From Actinomycetota bacterium (GTDB lineage Bacteria > Actinomycetota > Actinomycetes > S36-B12 > CAIYMF01), in contig JAPLAU010000034.1 in the NCBI GenBank assembly GCA_026393115.1, positions 33,130 through 97,129 on the forward strand: a stretch of DNA of 64,000 bases, written 5' to 3'. Numbering within the stretch: position 1 is the stretch's first letter; the number at the start of each line of letters is the position of its first letter. The translations under genes and the position numbers were made by a program. This document shows positions 25,409 through 33,230 of this stretch, piece by piece. Under the pieces are notes generated by a model. It was not told the DNA's origin. It did not search any database and saw only the letters and a program-made list of their open reading frames with translations.

Positions 25409-25933
25409 TCAGAGCGACAGGGTGCGGCGCGCTGCAGTCACCAGTCGTTGAACGGAAGTGTCGTCGACTGGCACGCAGTCAAAGTCGAACCACTGCAGAC
25501 CCAGACTTTCGTCGTTGCCCTCAATGCGTGCACCCGTCGGAATGACGGCGAGGTACTGCACGTCAAGGTGGTCGAGTGCACGGCCGTCGCAGGTGAGACC
25601 GTGTCGGTCGAGATTGACGGGAGCGTCGCTCAACGTCAAACCCTCGACACCACTTTCCTCGCGGGCCTCGCGTTCGGCCGCTTCGCGCAGTGTGAGGTCA
25701 TCGGACTCGCAATGCCCGCCCATCTGCAGCCACTTACCCACTTTGCGGTGCAGCATGAGCAGTGCGCGCTGGTTGACCGGATCGACCACCAAGGTGCTTG
25801 CCGTCAGATGTCCAGCCGCGCACTCTCGCGACAGAGCATCAGGGTGCGCTGCAAGAAATGCGAGGAAGTCGTCGCGTCGGTCGCCAGCTGGCAGCGCAGT
25901 GAGCACCTGCACCGCGTTGGCATGCAGGGTCAC
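25409..25933 (-). CDS. NUDIX hydrolase
   Basis: 174 residues with a clear NUDIX box beginning GGHCESDDLTLREAAERE and closing AREESG, which coordinates the metal for pyrophosphate hydrolysis. KWLQMGGH before the box and LDVQYLAVIP after it are typical of family members annotated only as NUDIX hydrolases. Substrate is unknown. Its ATG overlaps the stop of the DUF2342 gene by 4 bp (ATGA), so the two are probably co-translated. Confidence 0.85.
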   Translation of the reverse strand: MTLHANAVQVLTALPAGDRRDDFLAFLAAHPDALSRECAAGHLTASTLVVDPVNQRALLMLHRKVGKWLQMGGHCESDDLTLREAAEREAREESGVEGLTLSDAPVNLDRHGLTCDGRALDHLDVQYLAVIPTGARIEGNDESLGLQWFDFDCVPVDDTSVQRLVTAARRTLSL

Positions 25934-27276
25934 GACTGGACCGGTCCGACCGTCCCGTCACCATCGAGGTCTTCGCCGAGTTCGGCCTCAATGGTGCCAA
26001 GGTCGAGAACCGTCGATCGACTCAGGAATGCAGCAGGGTGTTCGAGATCGTCCGAGGTGGGCAACAAGTCCGGGTGCTCCCACAGTGCGTCGCGCTCATC
26101 GGGTCCGAGTTCGCTGCCTGCCATTTCCCACAGCGTCGCAGCTTCGCGCAGTCGGCGCGGCCGCATTTCCAGACCGACCAAGGTGGCGAAAGTCTTTTCG
26201 GCGGGGCCGCCAATGGCGCGGCGACGGCGAACGGTTTCGCGCAACGCGTCGGCGCTGGGCATGCGCGGTGCGGCTGCGGCGGCGACTACTGCGTCGACCC
26301 AGCCTTCGACCAGTGCCAGCAGAATCTCAAGGCGGGCGAGCGCTGCTTGCTGTTCGGGGGTGGTGGTGGGCTCGAAAACCCCGCTCGACAGCACTTCTTG
26401 CAGTGCTTCGGGGTTGTTCGGATCAACATCACGCATCGCTTCTTCGATGAGCGACTGATCAACGTGCACTCCGCGGGCATATTCCTCGACGGCGCCGATG
26501 AGGCGGGCGCGCAACCACGGCACACCGGCGAAAAGCCGCTGTTGTGCGGCCTCGCGCAGGGCGAGGTAGAGGCGAACATCGTCATCGGGAACTCCGAGTC
26601 CTTCGCCGAAGGCCTCAACATTGAGGGGGAGCAGCGCTGCGCGGTTGGCGTGCGGGCCGTCGTCGACGAGCGGCACTCCCACATCGCCGGCACCCAGTAC
26701 CTCGGTGGCGAGCGTGGCCAATCCCTGACCAACCTGCATGCCGAACATCATCGATCCCATGCGCTTGGCCATGCCGAGCAGCGGACCCATCATGGAGGCC
26801 AGTTCCGGCGGAATACCGTCAGGAAGTTCGGGCGAGTCAGTTGGCAGGATCGTCCCCATCGCCGAGGACACACTCGCGGCCACGGGCTCGATGATGCGCT
26901 TCCATACGGGCAGGGTCGCGACGAGCCACTCACTGCGTGACCAGGCCTCGGGCTCAGTCGCGATCGCCGGGAAGGCAGTGTGCTCGTCAAGCCAGTGCTC
27001 GGCCAAACGCACGGCGTCGGCGATGCGGGCGCGGTCACCGGCATCAGGAGCCGGGTCACCCGCAGCTGCGAGCGCCTCGCGGGCGACGCGCTCAGCGGTT
27101 TCCCAACTCACCGGGCCATCGTCACCGCCACCGGACGACGACAACATCGCTCCGAACTGCTGGAGAGCCTCACCTAGTTGATTCATATCGAGTTTGCTCA
27201 GGTCAAACGAACTCGGGTCGAACGGCTCGTCGCCGCCGTCACCCTGACCGAAACCGAATCCAGATCCACTGCTCAC
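25930..27276 (-). CDS. DUF2342/Zincin_2-like putative zinc metalloprotease (Rv3195-like)
   Basis: 448 residues with an acidic Gly-rich N-terminus, a long helical core and the block NRAALLPLNVEAFGEGL...LYLALREAAQQRLFAGVPWL shared by this actinobacterial family. The family is called a putative zinc metalloprotease or hydrolase, but no HExxH motif is visible here and REAAQQRLF shows Gln at a position I would expect to be a metal ligand. Activity is therefore uncertain. The GTG start has GAGGAGG upstream. It occupies the same place as Rv3195 in M. tuberculosis and is divergent from the SDR-like gene. Confidence 0.8.
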   Translation of the reverse strand: MSSGSGFGFGQGDGGDEPFDPSSFDLSKLDMNQLGEALQQFGAMLSSSGGGDDGPVSWETAERVAREALAAAGDPAPDAGDRARIADAVRLAEHWLDEHTAFPAIATEPEAWSRSEWLVATLPVWKRIIEPVAASVSSAMGTILPTDSPELPDGIPPELASMMGPLLGMAKRMGSMMFGMQVGQGLATLATEVLGAGDVGVPLVDDGPHANRAALLPLNVEAFGEGLGVPDDDVRLYLALREAAQQRLFAGVPWLRARLIGAVEEYARGVHVDQSLIEEAMRDVDPNNPEALQEVLSSGVFEPTTTPEQQAALARLEILLALVEGWVDAVVAAAAAPRMPSADALRETVRRRRAIGGPAEKTFATLVGLEMRPRRLREAATLWEMAGSELGPDERDALWEHPDLLPTSDDLEHPAAFLSRSTVLDLGTIEAELGEDLDGDGTVGPVQS

Positions 27277-27368
27277 CTGACTGCCTCCTCACGCAGTTAC
27301 TGCTGCCTGTGCAACGTTCGAGCGGTCGTCAGCAATCCCGTGCCATTGTGCGGCAGGATGGACCCACC

Positions 27369-28484
27369 ATGACGCAGCGGAGCACTGGGCGGCGCGCCGC
27401 CTCCGAACCCACCGTAATGGGCGCTGTCCCCGAACGGCCTTTCGTGGTCGTGACGGGCGCTGCTTCCGGCCTCGGAGCTGTTCTTGCTGAGCGTCTGGTG
27501 CGCTCAGGTCGCCAGGTCGTTGGCCTCGATCTCGAGACTGGAACGACCGACGCTGTCGACTGGCACTGCGTCGATGTGCGCGACCCTGACATCGCCCGGG
27601 TGTTCGCTGGTGCTGACTGCGTGGTGCACCTCGCTGTCAGCACGACACCCGATGCCGACCCGCTCCTTCGCAGTGATCTCAATGTGCGAGGAACTGAATG
27701 TGTGCTGACGGCGGCTGCCGCATCTGAGGTGCGCCACGTGGTGCTGGTGACGTCGGCCGCCGTTCATGGTGCGTCGGCCGACAATCCGGCACCCATCGAC
27801 GACGACGCGCCTCTCCTGACGGCCGCCGAGGGCCTGATCGGTGACCTTCTCGAGATCGAAGCATTGGCCGCGCGATCTCGCGACGTGAGCCCGGATATGA
27901 GGGTCACGGTCGTCCGCCCGGCTGCTCTGGTCGGAGCAGGTGCCGACAGTTTGGTGACGCGGCACTTTGCCTCGCCTCTCATGTTGTCGGTGCGTGATGT
28001 GGAAATGCGTTGGCAGTTTGTGCATGCCGACGACGTAGCCGCAGCTATCGATCTCGTGCTTCAAGGTGCGGTTCCGTACGAAGCCGTGACGGTGGGCTGC
28101 GAAGGGTGGCTCTCGCAGCGTGATGTTGAGGCGATCTCAGGAAAACGAAGCATCGAAGTGTCGTCGTCTGTTGCATTCGCCACTGCCGAGCGCCTGCACC
28201 GGGCTGGGCTGACGCCCGCTCCGGCCAGTGAGTTGGCGTATGTCGTGCACCCGTGGGTGGTCACGTCGAGCCGCCTCCGACACTGCGGGTGGACTGCCGC
28301 CTACGACAATCCCACGGCCCTCTCGGCGCTGATTGCTGACCTCTCGGGTACCTCGCTGGCCGGTCGTCGACTCGGGCGTTCGGACGTCACGATCGCCGGG
28401 GCGGGGGCTGCCGGGGCCACGGTGGCAGCACTGCTCGGGGCGGCCGCTTTCGTCAGGAAAGCGCGCCGAGCTCGGGGTCTGTGA
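27369..28484 (+). CDS. SDR-like NAD-dependent epimerase/dehydratase homologue, catalytic residues apparently lost
   Basis: 371 residues. The N-terminal Rossmann motif VVVTGAASGLGAVLAERL and the strand order resemble extended SDRs. A Ser is present in LVTSAAVHG, but where YxxxK should follow the sequence reads GLIGDLLEIEA, with neither Tyr nor Lys. The C-terminus ends in a hydrophobic Ala/Gly helix with a basic tail (AAFVRKARRARGL), which may anchor it to the membrane. It may bind NAD or a ligand without being a dehydrogenase. The ATG at 27369 is used; the open frame upstream to 26937 is antisense to DUF2342. Confidence 0.75.
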   Translation: MTQRSTGRRAASEPTVMGAVPERPFVVVTGAASGLGAVLAERLVRSGRQVVGLDLETGTTDAVDWHCVDVRDPDIARVFAGADCVVHLAVSTTPDADPLLRSDLNVRGTECVLTAAAASEVRHVVLVTSAAVHGASADNPAPIDDDAPLLTAAEGLIGDLLEIEALAARSRDVSPDMRVTVVRPAALVGAGADSLVTRHFASPLMLSVRDVEMRWQFVHADDVAAAIDLVLQGAVPYEAVTVGCEGWLSQRDVEAISGKRSIEVSSSVAFATAERLHRAGLTPAPASELAYVVHPWVVTSSRLRHCGWTAAYDNPTALSALIADLSGTSLAGRRLGRSDVTIAGAGAAGATVAALLGAAAFVRKARRARGL

Positions 28485-28564
28485 CTCGCGCAAACGAATC
28501 AAAGTGTACGGTGGAGTCAAGAAAGTTCGAAGGATCACCGTGGGCTAACAGGAGGACGATAACC

Positions 28565-28783
28565 GTGGGCGTGCTGGTCTGGCTCTTGGTTCCGTTCCTC
28601 ATTACCGGTGTGGTATTCGTGCTTCTGGGCCTTCGGGCGCGTCCCGATCGGCCGGTTGAGGCTGAGCGTGGAATGCAAGACATGGACCGCTTCCGCGAGG
28701 CAATGGCACGCCCCCTGCCCCGTCCGGTGACCGACGAGATCGATCTGCGCGAGCCCTCGCGCAACGACGCGTCCGCTGCCTGA
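28565..28783 (+). CDS. Small single-pass membrane protein, 72 residues
   Basis: A hydrophobic segment (LVWLLVPFLITGVVFVLLGL, about residues 4-23) is followed by a charged cytoplasmic tail (RARPDRPVEAERGMQDMDRF). The GTG at 28565 has AGGAGG ten bases upstream, so the in-frame extension to 28481 is rejected. It precedes the YlbL-like protease by 12 bp and may be co-expressed with it. No family was recognised. Confidence 0.75.
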   Translation: MGVLVWLLVPFLITGVVFVLLGLRARPDRPVEAERGMQDMDRFREAMARPLPRPVTDEIDLREPSRNDASAA

Positions 28784-28795
28784 TCTGTTCTTTTC

Positions 28796-29845
28796 ATGAG
28801 CCGTCGTAGCGGTTCGCTTCTCCTCGCTTTTTGCCTCCTGTCGCTGTTCGTTGTCGTGGGCTCGGCGATTCCGGTTCCGTATGTGCAACTGGCACCTGGG
28901 TCGACGTTCAACACTCTGGGCAGTGTTGAGGGAGTCGAACTCATCACCATCGCGGAGACCACGACCTACCCGACGTCAGGGCACCTTGACCTGACCACCG
29001 TGAGTGAGTCGGGCGGTCCTGTGGGCACGCTGACCATTGGCGAAGCATTTCGCGGTTGGCGCGACCCGACGGTTCGCATCATTCCCACCGATGTGATGTA
29101 TCCGGAGGTGGTTGATCCCGATGCGGTCAAGGATGAGCAGGCGGCCGCGTTCAGTGGTTCAGAAAACTCGGCCATTGCCGCATCGATGCGTTTCCTCAAG
29201 AAACCAGTGACCACGCAAGCGCAGGTGGTGGCGGTGAGCACAAATGGACCTTCTGATGGGGTGATTCACCCGGACGACATCGTGGTTGCTGTCGGTGGCA
29301 AGTCCGTCAAGGAGACCGCTGATATCGCCAAAGCGGTGCGGGCCAAGCCCATCGGCTCGGCGATCGAGTTCACCCTCAAGCGCGCGGGAGCGACGGTGAA
29401 GGCGACCGTGACCAGCGCCCCTCGGCCCGACAACCCGAACGTGCCTTACGTCGGTATCACCTCCATGACGGCCTATCGCGCACCATTTCCCATCACCTTC
29501 GGGCTGACCGATGTGGGCGGTCCAAGTGCGGGGTTGATGTTTTCGATGGGCATTGTCGACAAACTCACACCCGGACAACTCAACGGTGGTCGATTTGTCG
29601 CCGGTACGGGCACCATCGATCCAGACGGACACGTTGGACCGATCGGCGGTATTGAGCAAAAACTCGTGGGTGCCCGGCGCGCGGGGGCGGAGTTATTCTT
29701 GGCTCCTCGGGAGAACTGTGACGGGGTCGTGGGTAACGTTCCGGAGGGGCTGACGGTGACCCCCGTCGATACCCTCACCGACGCTGTGGCCGCCACCGAA
29801 GCGTGGGTGGCGGGCAAGCCCGTGCCCCCGTGCACGAAGGAGTAA
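28796..29845 (+). CDS. YlbL-type membrane protease: PDZ plus Lon-like catalytic domain (Rv3194c-like)
   Basis: 349 residues: an N-terminal membrane anchor (about 7-25), a PDZ domain (about 136-205) and a Lon-type protease domain. The catalytic dyad is visible: Ser244 in GGPSAGLMF and Lys289 in GIEQKLVGA. YlbL proteins act outside the membrane; in Bacillus a homologue degrades a cell-division checkpoint inhibitor. The position next to UPF0182 matches Rv3194c-Rv3193c. A 7-bp stem (29894-29917) 49 nt downstream may terminate the transcript. Confidence 0.9.
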   Translation: MSRRSGSLLLAFCLLSLFVVVGSAIPVPYVQLAPGSTFNTLGSVEGVELITIAETTTYPTSGHLDLTTVSESGGPVGTLTIGEAFRGWRDPTVRIIPTDVMYPEVVDPDAVKDEQAAAFSGSENSAIAASMRFLKKPVTTQAQVVAVSTNGPSDGVIHPDDIVVAVGGKSVKETADIAKAVRAKPIGSAIEFTLKRAGATVKATVTSAPRPDNPNVPYVGITSMTAYRAPFPITFGLTDVGGPSAGLMFSMGIVDKLTPGQLNGGRFVAGTGTIDPDGHVGPIGGIEQKLVGARRAGAELFLAPRENCDGVVGNVPEGLTVTPVDTLTDAVAATEAWVAGKPVPPCTKE

Positions 29846-29893
29846 CTCGCCCGGACGGGAACTTCGGCGGGTCCGCACGCGTGAGATGAACAG

Positions 29894-29917
29894 GGGTCGG
29901 AGTACCGTGGCCGACCC
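29894..29917 (+). terminator. Hairpin after the YlbL-like gene
   Basis: GGGTCGG pairs with CCGACCC around a 10-nt loop, 49 nt past the stop. No T-run follows. A second short stem GTCCCC-ATG-GGGGAC lies at 29925-29939, just upstream of the UPF0182 promoter. Confidence 0.45.
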
Positions 29918-29959
29918 ATCCCAAGTCCCCATGGGGGACCGTGACCTAAGTTGGTGTCT

Positions 29960-32938
29960 GTGGCGTACGACTTTCCTGGAGCGGGCGGTGACTCAGCGGT
30001 GACCGATCCGGCACCGCGCAAGCGCCGTGTCCTGCTTCCGACCCTGCTCATTTTGGGTTTGCTCGTACTCTCCTTCGTACTGTTCTCCAACTTCTGGAGC
30101 GACAAGCTCTGGTACGAGTCGGTCGATAAGTCAAGTGTCTTCAGCACGTTGCTATTGACGCGCTTGCTGCTCTTCGCTGTGTTCGGCGCTGCGATGGCTC
30201 TGGGTGTCTGGCTGTGCCTATGGGTTGCCTATCGCGTGCGGCCGGCATACCGAGGCACGTCGCTTGAGCAGGTCAGCCTTGAGCGTTACCGCCAATCCTT
30301 TGACCCTGCCCGACGCCCGGTGTTCATCATCGTGCCGATCTTGCTCGGGTTGCTGGGCGGTCTCTCAGCATCAGCTGAGTGGCGCACCTACCTGTTGTGG
30401 CGAAATGCGACGCCGTTCAATTCCACCGATCCCCAGTTCAATCGAGACATCGGTTTCTTCACGTTCGATATGCCGTTCCAACGTTTTGTCATTGGCTACT
30501 TGATGACCGTGGTGATTCTCGGGCTGATCGCTACGCTGATCGTGCACTACATCTACGGCGGAATTAAGTTGCAGACGCCGGGTGAGCGCACCACTCCCGC
30601 AGCACGTGCACAGATCTCACTGCTACTCGGAATTTTCCTGCTTCTCAAGGCATGGTCGTACTGGCTTGACCGTTTTGAGCTGTCGGTGAAACAAGGTTCA
30701 CTCATCACCGGGCTCACCTACACCGACGTCAATGCCGTATTGCCAGCCAAAGACATCCTCACACTGATCGCCATTGTGTGTGCCCTGCTGTTCTTCGTGA
30801 ATGTGTTCGTGCGCAACTGGACCTTGCCGCTGCTGGGTCTCGGCCTGTTGTTGCTGTCGTCGTTGGTCATCGGCGGAATTTGGCCGACGGTCGTGCAGCA
30901 ATTTCAGGTTCGACCAAGTGAGGCGAACAAGGAGCAGCCTTACATTCAGCGCAATATTGACTCCACGCGTGCGGCGTACAAGATTGCTGACGCCAAGGTT
31001 GAGGATTACTCAGCGTCGGAGGTTCCGAACAAGGCGGCCATCGCCAAGGACACCGGAACTCTGGCCAACGTGCGGTTGCTTGACCCCGCCATCGTGTCGC
31101 CGACTTATCGGCAGTTGCAGCAGATTCGTGGCTTCTACGGATTCCCTGACAACCTCGATATCGATCGCTACCAACTCAGCGGTCGCCAGCGTGGCTCGGT
31201 TGTTGCGGTGCGCGAACTTAACCTCGCAGGTATTCCCGACGGTCAGCGCAACTGGATCAACGACCACGCGGTGTACACCCACGGCTACGGCTTTGTGTCG
31301 GCTTATGACAACACGGCCACGTCGGATGGTCAGCCCAAGTTCTACGAATCGAATGTGCCGCCCACGGGCGCGCTCAACATCACGCAGCCTCGGGTGTACT
31401 TTGGTGAGCAGTCACCGGCGTATTCCATCGTGGGTGCGCCATCAACCACCGCCCCCGTTGAACTCGATTACCCCGACGACAGCAGTGCCAATGGGCAGAT
31501 GAACAACACGTATAGCGGCACGGGCGGTGTGCCCCTTGGGTCGATGTTTAACAAACTGGTGTTTGCCACCAAGTTCCAAGAGCAGAACATCTTGTTGTCG
31601 AACTTGGTGAACCAAGACTCACGAATTCTGTACGATCGTGAACCGCGCGACCGCGTGAAGAATATCGCCCCCTGGCTCACCCTCGATGGCAACGCGTACC
31701 CGGCCGTCGTCGGCGGGCGCATCGTCTGGATCATCGACGGCTACACCACCAGCGACCAGTACCCGTACTCGGAATTGACGACGCTGGGTGATGCAACTGC
31801 CGACTCGGTCAACACAAGGGCCTCGTCGCTGGCAGTGCAAGCACGCGATCAGGTCAACTACATCCGAAACTCGGTCAAGACTGTCGTGGATGCTTACGAC
31901 GGCACGGTGACGCTTTACGAATGGGACACCACCGACCCGATCCTCAAGACGTGGGAAGGCGCATTCCCCGGCACGGTCACTCCGCGCGACCAGATTCCTG
32001 CCGACCTGATGGCGCACTTGCGGTACCCGGAAGACATTTTCAAGGTGCAGCGTCAGATCCTGTCTCAGTACCACGTCACCGACCCCCAGTCGTTCTACGG
32101 CGGTCAGGATTTCTGGATCGTTCCCGACGACCCGACCCGACGCGGAGTCAACCAGGCACAGCCGCCCTACTACCTGCAACTGCAGATGCCCGGACAGGTT
32201 CGACCGTTCTTCTCACTGACCACGACTTTTGCCCCTAGCAAGCGGCAGACACTGGCGGCTTTCATGGCGGTGAACTCTGAACCTGGTGCGGGGTACGGCA
32301 CCATGCAAGTGCTGCAGTTGCCGCGGCAGACAACCATTCCAGGTCCGAGCCAAGTACAGAATAACTTCGAATCAGACCCGTCGGTGTCGGCGCAATTGTC
32401 CTTGCTACGGCGTGGCGGATCAGACGTCGAATTGGGCAATCTGCTGTCGTTGCCAGTGGCCGGAGGCATGCTCTACGTCGAGCCGGTCTACGTACTGGCC
32501 ACCGGAGCTGAGGGCTACCCGCTTCTGCGCAAGGTGCTGGTGTCGTTCGGTCAGACCGTGGCGTTTGAAGACACCCTCGAAGCGGGGCTTGCCAAGGTAT
32601 TCGGCGCATCGACGTCGACGACTCCCATCGTTCCAACGCCGACCGACCCGACCACTCCGTCTCCATCGCCATCGCCCAGTGCCACCGGCAGCGTGGAAGC
32701 TCAATTGGCTGCGGCGTTGACGGCAGCCCAGGCGGCGTACACAGCGGGCCAAGAAGCACTCAAGGCGGGTGACTTCGCGGCGTATGGCGTTGCGCAGAAG
32801 GAGTTGGCCGCGGCTTTGGCGATGGCCGAGGCCCTCGCCAAGACGCTCGCGGGTGTTCCAGCGACTTCGCCGTCACCCACTGCATCGCCGACCGACGCTT
32901 CGACTCCCTCGCCGTCGGCGACTCAACAGACGACCTAG
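29960..32938 (+). CDS. UPF0182 large membrane protein (Rv3193c-like)
   Basis: About 992 residues: seven or so N-terminal membrane helices, a long soluble region with NNTYSGTGGVPLGS and family blocks such as QAGDFWIVP-like GGQDFWIVPDDPTRRG, and a Pro/Thr/Ser-rich C-terminus. The C-terminal tail also has Ala-rich repeats (AALTAAQAAYTAGQEALKAG). Function is unknown for the family. The GTG at 29960 is chosen because TAAGTT ends 7 nt upstream (29947-29952), a leaderless layout; TTG 29951 and GTG 29954 are alternatives. The stop interleaves with that of the next minus-strand gene (CTAG). Confidence 0.9.
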   Translation: MAYDFPGAGGDSAVTDPAPRKRRVLLPTLLILGLLVLSFVLFSNFWSDKLWYESVDKSSVFSTLLLTRLLLFAVFGAAMALGVWLCLWVAYRVRPAYRGTSLEQVSLERYRQSFDPARRPVFIIVPILLGLLGGLSASAEWRTYLLWRNATPFNSTDPQFNRDIGFFTFDMPFQRFVIGYLMTVVILGLIATLIVHYIYGGIKLQTPGERTTPAARAQISLLLGIFLLLKAWSYWLDRFELSVKQGSLITGLTYTDVNAVLPAKDILTLIAIVCALLFFVNVFVRNWTLPLLGLGLLLLSSLVIGGIWPTVVQQFQVRPSEANKEQPYIQRNIDSTRAAYKIADAKVEDYSASEVPNKAAIAKDTGTLANVRLLDPAIVSPTYRQLQQIRGFYGFPDNLDIDRYQLSGRQRGSVVAVRELNLAGIPDGQRNWINDHAVYTHGYGFVSAYDNTATSDGQPKFYESNVPPTGALNITQPRVYFGEQSPAYSIVGAPSTTAPVELDYPDDSSANGQMNNTYSGTGGVPLGSMFNKLVFATKFQEQNILLSNLVNQDSRILYDREPRDRVKNIAPWLTLDGNAYPAVVGGRIVWIIDGYTTSDQYPYSELTTLGDATADSVNTRASSLAVQARDQVNYIRNSVKTVVDAYDGTVTLYEWDTTDPILKTWEGAFPGTVTPRDQIPADLMAHLRYPEDIFKVQRQILSQYHVTDPQSFYGGQDFWIVPDDPTRRGVNQAQPPYYLQLQMPGQVRPFFSLTTTFAPSKRQTLAAFMAVNSEPGAGYGTMQVLQLPRQTTIPGPSQVQNNFESDPSVSAQLSLLRRGGSDVELGNLLSLPVAGGMLYVEPVYVLATGAEGYPLLRKVLVSFGQTVAFEDTLEAGLAKVFGASTSTTPIVPTPTDPTTPSPSPSPSATGSVEAQLAAALTAAQAAYTAGQEALKAGDFAAYGVAQKELAAALAMAEALAKTLAGVPATSPSPTASPTDASTPSPSATQQTT

Positions 32939-33075
32939 GGCGCGTCGCCTTGCCGTAGGCGTAGATCGCGATCGGCGGGCGGCGCGCAACACGTGGGCCT
33001 CACTTTGCCGCGAAGTGTCTGCACCACGAGCATCGTGGGCAGTACAAGTGCGGCAATTCCCAGAATGTAGGGCAC
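32935..33075 (-). CDS. Small membrane protein, 46 residues, next to UPF0182
   Basis: The minus strand encodes MPYILGIAALVLPTMLVVQT followed by LRGKVRPTCCAPPADRDLRL: one transmembrane helix and a short cytoplasmic tail with a CC pair. The GTG start at 33075 gives a compact protein; a longer ORF to 33180 adds residues without hydrophobic or family-like character. The gene converges on UPF0182 with a 4-bp stop overlap. I cannot assign a family with certainty. Low codon number makes the call moderate. Confidence 0.55.
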   Translation of the reverse strand: MPYILGIAALVLPTMLVVQTLRGKVRPTCCAPPADRDLRLRQGDAP

Positions 33076-33230
33076 AGCCTTGAGTGTAGGCCTGAAAATG
33101 CGCGACCTGTGGCAACGATTCGGACTCGGAATCGATTTATTTGACCAAGTCGACTCGCGCACCCATGCCGGTAATGGCATGCTCGAGGTTGCTCAATTGC
33201 CACTGAATCCCGAGTTTTCGGAGGACGTCG

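Noticed and set aside
26937..27368. Long N-terminal extension of the SDR-like protein
   Set aside because: It is antisense to the DUF2342 gene, Arg-rich and unlike any family.
32600..32935. Low-complexity Pro/Thr/Ser and Ala repeats as a separate repeat element
   Set aside because: They are in frame as the C-terminal tail of UPF0182.
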